DNA from: UBA8514 sp034933685
Lineage (GTDB): Bacteria; Bacillota; Clostridia; Lachnospirales; Anaerotignaceae
DNA: 64,000 bases
Assembly: GCA_034933685.1 (NCBI GenBank)
Contig: JAYFNB010000012.1
Location: 72,697-136,696 of the forward strand
Direction of reading: 5' to 3'
The notes below the pieces were generated by a model. It ran no database searches. It was not told the origin of the DNA and saw only the letters and a program-made list of their open reading frames with translations. This document shows, piece after piece, positions 1-9,111 of the stretch (within the stretch, counting starts at the first letter, position 1; the number at the start of each line of letters is the position of its first letter). Position numbers and translations under genes: made by a program.

Positions 1-366
1 AAAACTCCTATCCAAATCCATTTTCCATATTTTGTACCATGCCTCAGCAACGGCAGTTACCATATTCCCATGAACAGAAAATTTTGCATATTTACCAGCA
101 GGAATAATTTTTACCGACAAGCCGTTGTTTTCAGCTGCAGAAACTTCATTGCCCGCTGTAACGGTGTATTTATCATCTGCATAGTCAGAATAAAGACCTA
201 TTGCAAACTGATTTACCTTATTTTTAATACTATTGCTTACACCGTCTCTATACAGCTTTTCCCATAAACCCACGATAACTTCACCCATGTCTGTGGCATT
301 GTTAGATGTAATTGCACTTACACCTACAACTGTTTTTTCTTTAAGCTCTACTACTTCATACTTCAT
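1..366 (-). CDS. GyrI-like effector-binding protein, 3' end outside window
   Basis: About 122 residues are visible, starting MKYEVVELKEKTVVGV at an ATG preceded by AGGAGG (375-380). The sequence resembles the stand-alone effector-binding (GyrI-like/AraC_E_bind) fold: an opening beta strand, the segment MGEVIVGLWEKLY, and GKYAKFSVHGNM, which matches the family's 'yA.f.h.G' strand. Such proteins bind small, often cationic ligands; the same fold forms the C-terminal half of the AraC regulator encoded just upstream on the same strand. The C-terminus lies beyond base 1. Fold assignment is fairly secure; the ligand is unknown. Confidence 0.7.
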   Translation of the reverse strand, partial: MKYEVVELKEKTVVGVSAITSNNATDMGEVIVGLWEKLYRDGVSNSIKNKVNQFAIGLYSDYADDKYTVTAGNEVSAAENNGLSVKIIPAGKYAKFSVHGNMVTAVAEAWYKIWKMDLDRSF

Positions 367-543
367 AATAAATACCTCCTATATATTTTTTCAAGGCTAT
401 TATATCAATTTTAACAAGACAGCTGTATGTCATATTATCAATAAATACCTATACTTACTATACCCAAAACAATATCTTTTCCACATATTACATGTTTTAG
501 GTTTTGAAAGCCTATTTTCTTTGCCAGTGTTATATACAAATGC

Positions 544-578
544 AAAAATCGCCTGCTTAAATCTTAGCAGGTGATTTT
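544..578. terminator. Bidirectional hairpin terminator
   Basis: A GCCTGCT/AGCAGGT stem extended by A:T pairs, with an A-run before and a T-run after, lies 20 bases beyond the stop of the AraC-type gene. It would end transcription of that gene and separate it from the GyrI-like gene. Confidence 0.7.
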
Positions 579-597
579 ATAAACTATTAACGTTTTA

Positions 598-1452
598 TTA
601 TTTCTGTTTCCTTGTAACAGGTATCCACACTTCATATTTAGTATTTTCTGGGTCATCATTTAAATACACTTCAATTTCAGGTGCATTTGTATACTCGTAG
701 CCAGAAGTTGGCAGCCATTCCATAACAATTCTTTTTTCTAACTCCTGTATAGATTTGCCTGTTCCTTCACCTGAAAAAACAGCCCAAGTTGATGGTGGAA
801 TAATATACTCCTCCAACGATTCGTCCATTGGTTCAGTGCTGGCAACTGCAATAAGATAACGCCAATTCTCCATATCATTGCATACACTTACTCCAAGAAT
901 ACCCAAGGGTTCACTATTCATAAGTGTCACGAGTTTTGGAATTGTTCCATCCAAAGAAGCCTTTTGCCACATTTTTGGTACGCTTTCAAAATTTTTCTCA
1001 ATCTCTGTTTGCAGTGGTTCTCCAACTCCTATAATTCTAAATGCATTTTTCTTTTCAAGTCTATAATCCATTTCAGCAGCCCCTTTTATTGTTATTTTGA
1101 AGCTTATTGGTGAAAATGATTTAAGAGAAACTCCTCCTGACTTTACAAGTGACGGTGCAATTCCATGAACACTTTGAAATGCTCGGTTAAATGCAGTTGG
1201 TGAATCGTATCCATATTTTAGAGCAATGTCTACTATTTTTTCTTCACCATTTTGTAAGTCTACCGCAGCCATTGTCATACGCCTACGGCGGATATACTCA
1301 GAAAGTGGTATATCTGCCATATATGAAAACATTCTCTGAAAGTGATACGTTGAACAACAGGCAACTTTTGATACACGTTCATAATCAATATTGTCCGATA
1401 AGTGTTCCTCAATATAGTGCATTGCACCATTCAAGCGCTCGATCCATTCCAC
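598..1452 (-). CDS. AraC-family regulator with GyrI-like ligand-binding domain
   Basis: Residues ~1-105 form an AraC-type double helix-turn-helix (RVSKVACCSTYHFQRMFSYM, then IALKYGYDSPTAFNRAFQ), followed by a GyrI-like effector-binding domain (~125-285) ending in strands such as YEVWIPVTRK. This is the Rob/SoxS-like layout of small-molecule-responsive activators. The GTG at 1452 is 8 bases from AAGGAG; a TTG one codon upstream is less well spaced. A second protein with the same architecture is encoded at 48194-49081, and a stand-alone GyrI-like gene lies downstream. It is probably a ligand-activated regulator of nearby efflux or stress genes; the target is not evident. Confidence 0.88.
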   Translation of the reverse strand: MEWIERLNGAMHYIEEHLSDNIDYERVSKVACCSTYHFQRMFSYMADIPLSEYIRRRRMTMAAVDLQNGEEKIVDIALKYGYDSPTAFNRAFQSVHGIAPSLVKSGGVSLKSFSPISFKITIKGAAEMDYRLEKKNAFRIIGVGEPLQTEIEKNFESVPKMWQKASLDGTIPKLVTLMNSEPLGILGVSVCNDMENWRYLIAVASTEPMDESLEEYIIPPSTWAVFSGEGTGKSIQELEKRIVMEWLPTSGYEYTNAPEIEVYLNDDPENTKYEVWIPVTRKQK

Positions 1453-1559
1453 CAAATCAACTCCTTATAATCAATTATATATATACTGAAATATTTTTCC
1501 TCTCATTTTCTGCACAAAAATAAGAGATTTAAAAAATATAAGAAATATTATGGCATTTG

Positions 1560-4043
1560 CTAAAAATTTTTCTCAAACAATTTTTCAATTTCAAAAGCAG
1601 GGACTGGCTTGCTAAAATAATATCCCTGTCCAATATCACAACTATTCATAATTAAAAAGTCCTTTTGTTCTACTGTTTCAATTCCTTCCGCAACCACAAT
1701 AAGTCCTAGTGAATGTGCCAGTTCAACAACTGTTTGATAGATATATGTTTGCTTTTTATTCGTCAAATTTTGGATAAACCCTCTGTCAATTTTTAAAATA
1801 TCAAAGGGCAGTATCTGCAAATAGTTTAGTGAAGAATATCCTGTTCCAAAATCATCCATAGCAATGGATATACCCATTGCTTTTAACTCGTTAAGACTAA
1901 TTTGTGCTTTGTCCAATTCCATCATAACAGCTGTTTCTGTTACTTCAACCTCTAATTCTCCTGGTTTTATATTCATACTATTTAATATGCTACAAATACT
2001 GTCGAAAGTAGAATCTTCTGTAAATATATATCCTGATAGGTTGACTGCCATTTTAATTTGTGGATATCCTTTACTTTCCCAATCCCTTTTTTGTGTTATT
2101 GCCTTTTTTAGTACCCATTCGCTTATTGGTATAATATAGCCTGTTTGTTCCGAATAAGGAATAAATTCTGCTGGTGGAATAAAACCTTTTTGTGGATTAT
2201 TCCATCTAATAAGGGCCTCAACCCCAACAACTCTTCCGGTTACCATATCAATCTGCGGCTGATAGTATAGCATAAATTCATCATTTGTTATTGCTTCTTT
2301 TAGCATATTACTCATGTTTAAGTTTTTAAATATTTTTTCATACATTGAATTTTTAAAAATCGCGTACCCATCCCTGCCATGTTCTTTCTGATAAAACATT
2401 GCGATATCAGCATTTTGCATAAGTGCAGAAACGTCATTCCCATGTTCTGGATAAACAGCAACACCCATGCTGGAGGTAATATGAAATTTTTGCCCATTTA
2501 TATTCCACGGATTTTTTATACAAGATTGTATTTGTTTCAGTAGATCTATTAACTTCTGCTTTTCTTCAAGATTAAGTAAAAGTGCAAACTCATCTCCGCC
2601 TAATCTTGCTACAATACTAGGTTCTTCGATAGCTTCGTTTAAAATGTTTGCAATGTATTGAATAAAATTGTCCCCTACAGAATGTCCCATGGTATCATTT
2701 ATTTGCTTAAAATTGTCAATATCCATATTAACAATTGCAAATTTTTCATCTTTCAAAATCATCTCGGAAGCCATTTTTTCTAAGTATGCAAGGTTAGGCA
2801 AACCCGTCAAAGAATCGTAATACGCAATTAATTTTAACTTGTCCTCCATTTCCCTTCGTTCAGAAATATCTGTTCCAATGGAAACAAGCCCTGCAGTATT
2901 TCCTTTTTCATCATGTAATATATTGTTATTCCATAAAATCGTCTTAAAGGTTCCGTCTTTGCATTTAATGTCAATTTCATCGTCTTTTAAACTGTTTCCA
3001 TCTAAAATATGCCTAAACATTTCTCGCATTATAGTTTTTTCTTTTGTGGATGTTAAAACTTCACCTCCAATTTTACCAATTACCTCTTCTTTTTTAAACC
3101 CAAAGGTTTTTTCTGCAAAAGGATTAAATTGAATAATCCTTTCTTCTGTATCAAAAACGATTATAATACTGGAAGCGTCCATAATAATGCTGTTTGAAAG
3201 TTCTTTCTCTGCCCACAGCAATTCTTGCAGCTGCATATATTCCGTTATATCTGAATGTGAACCCGACATTCTTACCGGCTGCCCGTTTTCATCCCAAAGG
3301 CACTTGCCTCTGCTTAAAATCCACCTGTATTCACCAGATTTACTCTTCACCCTAAACGTAGAATGATAATTGTCTGCTTTCTTATTTAAATAATCATGTA
3401 GAATTAACATCACCTGTTCTTTATCGTCGGGATGAAATAAATTTCCCCAGCAATCCATTGAGTTTTTTAATTCATCATCGTCATACCCTAACATGTTCTT
3501 CCATTTACGCGGTAAGAAATATACATCTGTCTTAATATCCCAATCCCATATTCCGTCATTTGCACCTTCAACTGCAAGCTCATATCTTTGCTCGCTTATT
3601 TGTATTTCTTTTTTTTGCACTTCTATTGTATCAATATATTTCCTTAAGTCTTCGTTCATAGAGACCAGATCTTCATTCATTGACATAAGTTCTTCATGGG
3701 CTAAAAACAACTCTTCATATCCAGTTAAAATTTTATCTATTGAGTCTGAGTACATTTCCAATGCTCGTCTAATAATAAGAAAAAATATAACACCTGTAGC
3801 AAAAACGTAAAACCACCCTTTATAGAGCTGAAGTGCTTCCAGTGCCTCTGTATCCTCAACAATGTATGAAACCATTTTGTCGGAAAGAATAATCCAAAGA
3901 ACGCCCATGATTATGTACTTTATTATTATAATAAAGGACTCAAGCCACGGTTTTAATTTGTTTTTTATCATTAAAAAGCCTTCATATTCTCTTTGTATAT
4001 CATCCATGTTTTCATATATTTTGTTTAAGTCATTATTATCCAT
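1560..4043 (-). CDS. Membrane PAS-PAS-GGDEF-EAL c-di-GMP enzyme
   Basis: 827 residues. Two membrane segments (~32-60 and ~74-95) precede a short coiled coil rich in 'EDLVSMNEDL' repeats, two PAS domains (~150-270 with GIWDWDIKTD; ~285-400), a GGDEF domain with an intact ARLGGDEFALLL motif, and a C-terminal EAL domain with VEALIRW, VEVTETA, DDFGTGYSSL, EGIET and GQGYYFSKP. Both catalytic signatures are intact, so it may make or degrade c-di-GMP, or the GGDEF may sense GTP for the EAL, as in known hybrids. Its ATG is 22 bases after the preceding sensor gene, so the two are probably co-transcribed. No terminator is obvious downstream. Confidence 0.93.
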   Translation of the reverse strand: MDNNDLNKIYENMDDIQREYEGFLMIKNKLKPWLESFIIIIKYIIMGVLWIILSDKMVSYIVEDTEALEALQLYKGWFYVFATGVIFFLIIRRALEMYSDSIDKILTGYEELFLAHEELMSMNEDLVSMNEDLRKYIDTIEVQKKEIQISEQRYELAVEGANDGIWDWDIKTDVYFLPRKWKNMLGYDDDELKNSMDCWGNLFHPDDKEQVMLILHDYLNKKADNYHSTFRVKSKSGEYRWILSRGKCLWDENGQPVRMSGSHSDITEYMQLQELLWAEKELSNSIIMDASSIIIVFDTEERIIQFNPFAEKTFGFKKEEVIGKIGGEVLTSTKEKTIMREMFRHILDGNSLKDDEIDIKCKDGTFKTILWNNNILHDEKGNTAGLVSIGTDISERREMEDKLKLIAYYDSLTGLPNLAYLEKMASEMILKDEKFAIVNMDIDNFKQINDTMGHSVGDNFIQYIANILNEAIEEPSIVARLGGDEFALLLNLEEKQKLIDLLKQIQSCIKNPWNINGQKFHITSSMGVAVYPEHGNDVSALMQNADIAMFYQKEHGRDGYAIFKNSMYEKIFKNLNMSNMLKEAITNDEFMLYYQPQIDMVTGRVVGVEALIRWNNPQKGFIPPAEFIPYSEQTGYIIPISEWVLKKAITQKRDWESKGYPQIKMAVNLSGYIFTEDSTFDSICSILNSMNIKPGELEVEVTETAVMMELDKAQISLNELKAMGISIAMDDFGTGYSSLNYLQILPFDILKIDRGFIQNLTNKKQTYIYQTVVELAHSLGLIVVAEGIETVEQKDFLIMNSCDIGQGYYFSKPVPAFEIEKLFEKNF

Positions 4044-4065
4044 GCCTTCACCCGCCTCTCTTTTG

Positions 4066-6765
4066 TCAATCAGCCTGTTTCATTAAATTAATAAAAACTT
4101 TAGCTAAATCTGGATCAAAGTCTTTGCCGATAAGCCAATCTATTTCCTTTAATGTAGTCTCTTTTGTATTAGCTATTTTATTATCGTTCATCATCAATTT
4201 TTTTTCATACCAATCAGTTATAGCTACAATTCGTGATATCAATGGTATTTCTTCTCCTTGTAATCCTTTTGGATACCCAGTACCATCCCATTTTTCATGG
4301 TGAGCATAAACACAACCGGCTAAATCCAGTGTACTATCAAACAGGTTTAGAATTCTATATCCTACAACTGGATGCTGTTCAAGCTGATGTCGCTCATTGT
4401 CATTCAATGCTCCTTTTTTCAAAATTTCTTCATCCAAAACAATTTTACCAATATCATGCATATACCCAACATCTCTTAAGCGTTTTAATTCATCTTCATT
4501 AAGGCACATAGCTCTGCCCATTTTATCACATAATGCTGCAACTCTTTCTGAATGTAACTTTTCCCTTGGATACCTTTCATGAATTGTTTTCAATATGGAT
4601 TGTATTGTATTTATGCTATAATTTTTCTTAGACAACAATTTTTCTTTGTACATTTCTCTTTCAGCATTTCCCATTACCTTTTCAACATCTAGGGAAAAAT
4701 CAACTTTAGTATCAAAACCAATTGCAATACTACACTTAATATCTAGAACCTTTTCCTTTTCCATTTCAGTTCTTATTCTTTCCATAATCTTTAACGTTCC
4801 ATCAGCATCTGTTTTGGGCAATAAAATCATAAACTCATCTCCGCCAACTCTTGCTATAATATCATCTTCTCTACAAGCTTTTTTCAATACTTCCGCTGTT
4901 TTTTGAATAAGCTTGTCACCAGCTACATGCCCAAAAATATCATTCATGAGTTTTAAACCATTCAAGTCTCCAAAGATAATTGAAATTGGTAAAAATGTTG
5001 ACTTATCTTTTTGCTTTAAATGGTATTCAAAACATCTTCTATTTAACAGCCCTGTTAACGAATCATGGTCGCTTAAATATTTAATTTGTTCTTCATCTTT
5101 TTTCTTCTCAGTTATGTCTATAAAAGTTACAACTGCTCCTATTACTATTCCATCTTTAAGCTTAGGATATGAATGATATTCTACATCCATTTTTTTCCCA
5201 TCTGCTCTCCAGAATGCTTCATCGACAACATATAGTTTTTCATTTGTCAAAATAGATTTTAAGATTTTGCAATCTTCTTTAGGGGTTTGGTTCTCATCGC
5301 TATTATTATAATGGGTTAAATTGTGAACATTTTTTCCAAGAATATCTTCTTGACAACTATAACCCAGTAACTTTACACAACTATCATTGCAAAAAATACA
5401 TTTACCATCCATATCGATTCCGAAAATGCCCTCAGCTGTAGTATCCAAAATTAAGTATAAATCTTCTTTTATTCTGTATAGCTCTTCATTTGCAAATTCA
5501 AGTTCAGATGTGCGCTCTTTTACCTTTTGCTCCAAATTGTTTACAAGATTAAACATTTTCTCTGCCATAAAATTAAATGCATTAGATAATTTTCCAATCT
5601 CGTCATATCTAACAACATTGGCCCTTGAGGTTAAATTTCCTACTGCAATATCATTTGAAACTAAAATTAAATCATCAATTGGTTTAAATATCCATTTGAT
5701 TATAACTAGATACAGTGCAACTACTAATAAAATTGTTATAGAAATAACAACTGCAGTTAATCCCATATTATCATATATTTCCTGTGTAAAAAGATTATTT
5801 GGTATTGCAGATATTACAATCCAATCTAAACCTTCATTTTTATAATTTAGTACATTAACGAAATAGCCTTTTTTATCATAGACAAACTGAAAATCAATAT
5901 CTTCTCCATTACTATATCGTTGAAATATGCCAGTAACCAGTTCATTATTCAACTCATTAATTTTATTCCTTTTTAAGCTTCCGTCTTCCAAAATTGTAAA
6001 ATTTTCGCCACCAAAAGAATTCGCAATAAGTGTATTGCTATCTTTTTCTAGAACCAAAGCATAACCATCATATGGCTTTATAATTTCATTTACATAGCTA
6101 TTAATGTTGGACAAAATCATATGTGTACCCAACACCCCTAGCAACTTTCCATCTGAATCATGAATTGGAGCAGCTGAAGATACAGTTAAATCATTCATAA
6201 CAAAATGCTTATATATGGGTGAGAATGTTGATTCACCTGCCATTTTTGCTGCTTTATACCAATCTCTCGTTCTTGCATCAAAACTATCTGTTTTAAATGC
6301 AATTTCTCCACGTGTAAAATCATCATTAACGTAGTAATACCACGAACTGCCACCTGTACTTTTATTATTCACTACAATTTGAATTTCCCCATTTTCATTT
6401 CGTCTTGCGCCGTAGAATTCTCCATTTTCCGTACCATAGGTAAAACTATATATTTCATCTATATGAGTTTGAAGCACCCCAACAAAAAATCTATCCCTTT
6501 CCGCTTCATCAGAAAAATTCACCAACTCATTTTGTATCATTCCTTTATTCACTTCATTAATGTGTTTTGGTACATTCATAAAACTATTAATTTGGTTGCT
6601 AATGTCCATATTTAAATCTTTTGCCATTTTGTATGTAATTTTATTTACAGAAGATATCCAGTTAGAAAATACCATTTTACCAATAAATAATGTAGAAGCA
6701 ATAATCGAGAAAACGAAAGTAACTATTATGATATTACGAATTGAAATATTTTTTTTGTTCATCAT
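4066..6765 (-). CDS. Cache-HAMP-PAS-GGDEF-HD-GYP sensor
   Basis: About 899 residues. An N-terminal membrane segment is followed by a large extracellular dCache-like region (~40-330, including TRDWYKAAK and VLGTHMI), a second membrane segment, HAMP (~360-410), PAS (~440-560), GGDEF (RVGGDEFMILLP) and a C-terminal HD-GYP domain (YMHDIGK; HHEKWDGTGYPKGL). It therefore combines a diguanylate-cyclase signature with a c-di-GMP phosphodiesterase of the HD-GYP class, driven by an external ligand. The reading frame is open to a GTG at 6792, but ATG ATG at 6765/6762 follows an AGGAAAGGGTGG ribosome-binding site, so the later start is preferred. It is the first gene of a two-gene unit with the GGDEF-EAL protein. 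Confidence 0.9.
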   Translation of the reverse strand: MMNKKNISIRNIIIVTFVFSIIASTLFIGKMVFSNWISSVNKITYKMAKDLNMDISNQINSFMNVPKHINEVNKGMIQNELVNFSDEAERDRFFVGVLQTHIDEIYSFTYGTENGEFYGARRNENGEIQIVVNNKSTGGSSWYYYVNDDFTRGEIAFKTDSFDARTRDWYKAAKMAGESTFSPIYKHFVMNDLTVSSAAPIHDSDGKLLGVLGTHMILSNINSYVNEIIKPYDGYALVLEKDSNTLIANSFGGENFTILEDGSLKRNKINELNNELVTGIFQRYSNGEDIDFQFVYDKKGYFVNVLNYKNEGLDWIVISAIPNNLFTQEIYDNMGLTAVVISITILLVVALYLVIIKWIFKPIDDLILVSNDIAVGNLTSRANVVRYDEIGKLSNAFNFMAEKMFNLVNNLEQKVKERTSELEFANEELYRIKEDLYLILDTTAEGIFGIDMDGKCIFCNDSCVKLLGYSCQEDILGKNVHNLTHYNNSDENQTPKEDCKILKSILTNEKLYVVDEAFWRADGKKMDVEYHSYPKLKDGIVIGAVVTFIDITEKKKDEEQIKYLSDHDSLTGLLNRRCFEYHLKQKDKSTFLPISIIFGDLNGLKLMNDIFGHVAGDKLIQKTAEVLKKACREDDIIARVGGDEFMILLPKTDADGTLKIMERIRTEMEKEKVLDIKCSIAIGFDTKVDFSLDVEKVMGNAEREMYKEKLLSKKNYSINTIQSILKTIHERYPREKLHSERVAALCDKMGRAMCLNEDELKRLRDVGYMHDIGKIVLDEEILKKGALNDNERHQLEQHPVVGYRILNLFDSTLDLAGCVYAHHEKWDGTGYPKGLQGEEIPLISRIVAITDWYEKKLMMNDNKIANTKETTLKEIDWLIGKDFDPDLAKVFINLMKQAD

Positions 6766-6929
6766 ACATAACCACCCTTTCCTCATAAACACAAATAAAG
6801 ATATTATTTCTGCCAGTTGTTTACCATCATAATCAAGGTAGTGATTATGCAGTACTTTAAATAAATGAACAAAAATTTCTTATACATATTTTACCACTTT
6901 CTATCAAAAAATCCCATAAGTTTTGCAAA

Positions 6930-6965
6930 TAAAAAATCGGTCAGAAAAATTTTCCAACCGACTAA
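6930..6965 (-). terminator. Hairpin terminator of the BMP transporter operon
   Basis: On the minus strand AGTCGGT pairs with ACCGATT, followed by a T-run, about 75 bases beyond the stop of the last permease gene. Confidence 0.65.
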
Positions 6966-7036
6966 AAACATCTATTTAGTTGATAATTTACTTCAAACTT
7001 AAAACAATCTTAGAAGTTTGAAAACACGTCTTTATG

Positions 7037-8014
7037 TTATCGTTCCTCTCTGAAAAAAGCATTGCCAAGGCTAGCAGGAGGCTGATTTTCTCTGTTCTTT
7101 TTAAAACTCACTACTGCAAGTACTATAACAGTTGCAATATATGGGAAAATATCATATATCTGCATTGGAATGCCTAATGGAACATATAAACGCATAACAG
7201 ATAGAATCCCAAAAACCAATGCGCATAACATGGCACGAAGTGGACTCCATGTAGCAAATATTACAAGTGCCAATGCAAGCCAGCCATAGCCACTAATGCA
7301 GTTATTAACCCATACTCCAGAACAAGTAACCATTACTATATACAAACCGCCTAACGCACATATACCACCACCAACACAAGTAGCAACATACTTATACAAA
7401 TTAACGTTTATGCCTGTTGCATCAGCGGTAGCTGGGTTTTCTCCCACAGCACGTAGGTTAAGACCTGTACGTGTATGCTTAAGGAACCACCCCATTGCGA
7501 AGGCAATGGTAATTGACAAATAAACCATTAGATTATATGAAAAAAGCAACGGTCCTAATACTGGAATGGATGACAGTATAGGAATACCGCTTGAAAAGGC
7601 TAATTTTGTTACTGAGGAAACTGCAACATATGACGAGCCACTGGCATTACCCATAACTTCACCAAAAAAGTTTCCAAAACCGGTTCCAAAAATTGTAAGG
7701 GCAAGCCCAGTAACATTTTGATTGGCATGAAGGGATATTGTAAGAACTCCGTATATTAAAGCACCAAAAGCTCCACATATAAAAGCGCAAACAATTGCAA
7801 TTACAATAGATACCCAACCAACAGGATTAGTAACCAACTGCTCATAGTAATATGCTCCAGCAAGACCTGCAACACCACCCATAAACATCATTCCCTCTAC
7901 ACCAAGGTTAAGATTTCCGGATTTCTCGGTTAATGTTTCGCCAACCGTTCCGAAAAGTAAAGGTGTTCCGGCCAAAATTGCAGCTATAAAAAGTTTCATT
8001 ATTGTAACACTCAC
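7037..8014 (-). CDS. BMP-type ABC importer, permease subunit 2
   Basis: 325 residues, very hydrophobic with about eight to ten membrane spans. ETLTEKSGNLNLGVEGMM near the N-terminus is the signature of the second permease of nucleoside/BMP ABC importers (NupQ/YufQ type), together with GENPATADATGINV in the cytoplasmic coupling region. The GTG start at 8014 overlaps the stop of the first permease by 4 bases (GTGA) behind GGAGGTGA, so translation is probably coupled. It would form a heterodimeric channel with the product of 8011-9111, energised by the ATPase at 9104-10642. Confidence 0.92.
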   Translation of the reverse strand: MSVTIMKLFIAAILAGTPLLFGTVGETLTEKSGNLNLGVEGMMFMGGVAGLAGAYYYEQLVTNPVGWVSIVIAIVCAFICGAFGALIYGVLTISLHANQNVTGLALTIFGTGFGNFFGEVMGNASGSSYVAVSSVTKLAFSSGIPILSSIPVLGPLLFSYNLMVYLSITIAFAMGWFLKHTRTGLNLRAVGENPATADATGINVNLYKYVATCVGGGICALGGLYIVMVTCSGVWVNNCISGYGWLALALVIFATWSPLRAMLCALVFGILSVMRLYVPLGIPMQIYDIFPYIATVIVLAVVSFKKNRENQPPASLGNAFFREER

Positions 8015-9111
8015 TGGACATCACCTCCGTTTTTACCGCGGAAAACTAAACGATAATTTATAAAGAACTCGCATCCAAGCATAAAAAACAGTATTATACC
8101 TGTAAGTACCTCTGATGCAGATGCTGGAATTTTAAAATCAGTTTGAATTGTGTTTGAGCCTTTTTTTAAAATAGCTAGAATAAAAGCTATAACAACCATA
8201 ACAAATGGATTAAGTTTTGCCAGCCATGCAACTGTTATTGCCGTAAAACCTACGCCTCCTGCTGTTGATTCCGTAAGTGTGTAGTCTGAACCACTTACAA
8301 GCATAAAACCCACAAAGCCTGCAATTGCACCTGATATAAACATAGTTCTAATTATAATTTTAGACACGTTCATTCCAGCATACTTTGCAGTACGCTCACT
8401 TTCGCCAACAACAGAAATTTCATATCCATGTTTAGAATAACGAAGATAAATAAACATGGCAATTACCATAATTATTACAAAAATCCAACCTATATGCACA
8501 CCAAAAACTTTTGGCAGTTTTGCAGCTTTTTCAAACATTGCAATTTTAGGGAAACTGCTTGTAGGCGCTTTCCAAGGTCCATTTTGAAGGTACTTTTCAA
8601 CGCCAAGTATTATATAATTAAGCATAAGTGTAAAAAGCGTCTCATTTGTTCCCCACTTTGCTTTAAACACAGCAGGTATCAATCCCCATAAACCACCAAT
8701 AACAATCGAAGCAATTCCCATAGAGATAAGTAAAGCAACTTTAGGCATTGAATCATAATGAAACAGTGCAAAATAAGAAGCTCCAATAGCTCCGGCCATG
8801 ATTTGACCCTCTGCCCCAATATTCCAAAATTTCATTTTAAACGCTGGTGCAATTGCAATTGCCGCGCCAAGAAGAGGAATTGCAATCTTTATTGTTTCTG
8901 CACGTGCAGTTTTTGTGGCAAAAGAACCAGTCAGCATGTCTGCATACACTGCAATTGGATTATGCCCCAGCATACTCACAAGAACTGCGCCAGATAGCAA
9001 CGCCAGAAGAACTGCTGCAACGCGTATAGTCAATGCCCTTGAGCTGGTCATATCGGTGCGCTTAGCTATACGCACGAAGGGTTCATTTTTTTCTAATATA
9101 GTATTACTCAT
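8011..9111 (-). CDS. BMP-type ABC importer, permease subunit 1
   Basis: About 366 residues with multiple membrane spans; PLLGAAIAIAPAFKMKFWNIGAEGQIMAGAIGA is the NupP/YufP-type signature, and GESERTAKYAGMNVSK the coupling motif. The ATG at 9111 is preceded by AGGAGGGAG; an in-frame upstream ATG at 9129 lies on the ribosome-binding site and is rejected. The gene overlaps the ATPase gene by 8 bases and the second permease gene by 4, a compact operon. The family imports purine/pyrimidine nucleosides in Bacillus, Lactococcus and spirochaetes; the substrate here is inferred. Confidence 0.92.
   Translation of the reverse strand: MSNTILEKNEPFVRIAKRTDMTSSRALTIRVAAVLLALLSGAVLVSMLGHNPIAVYADMLTGSFATKTARAETIKIAIPLLGAAIAIAPAFKMKFWNIGAEGQIMAGAIGASYFALFHYDSMPKVALLISMGIASIVIGGLWGLIPAVFKAKWGTNETLFTLMLNYIILGVEKYLQNGPWKAPTSSFPKIAMFEKAAKLPKVFGVHIGWIFVIIMVIAMFIYLRYSKHGYEISVVGESERTAKYAGMNVSKIIIRTMFISGAIAGFVGFMLVSGSDYTLTESTAGGVGFTAITVAWLAKLNPFVMVVIAFILAILKKGSNTIQTDFKIPASASEVLTGIILFFMLGCEFFINYRLVFRGKNGGDVQ

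Noticed and set aside
6793..7036. c-di-GMP riboswitch near the sensor enzymes
   Set aside because: The conserved GGGACGCAAAGCC-type core is not present in the leader regions of the c-di-GMP enzymes or the transporter.
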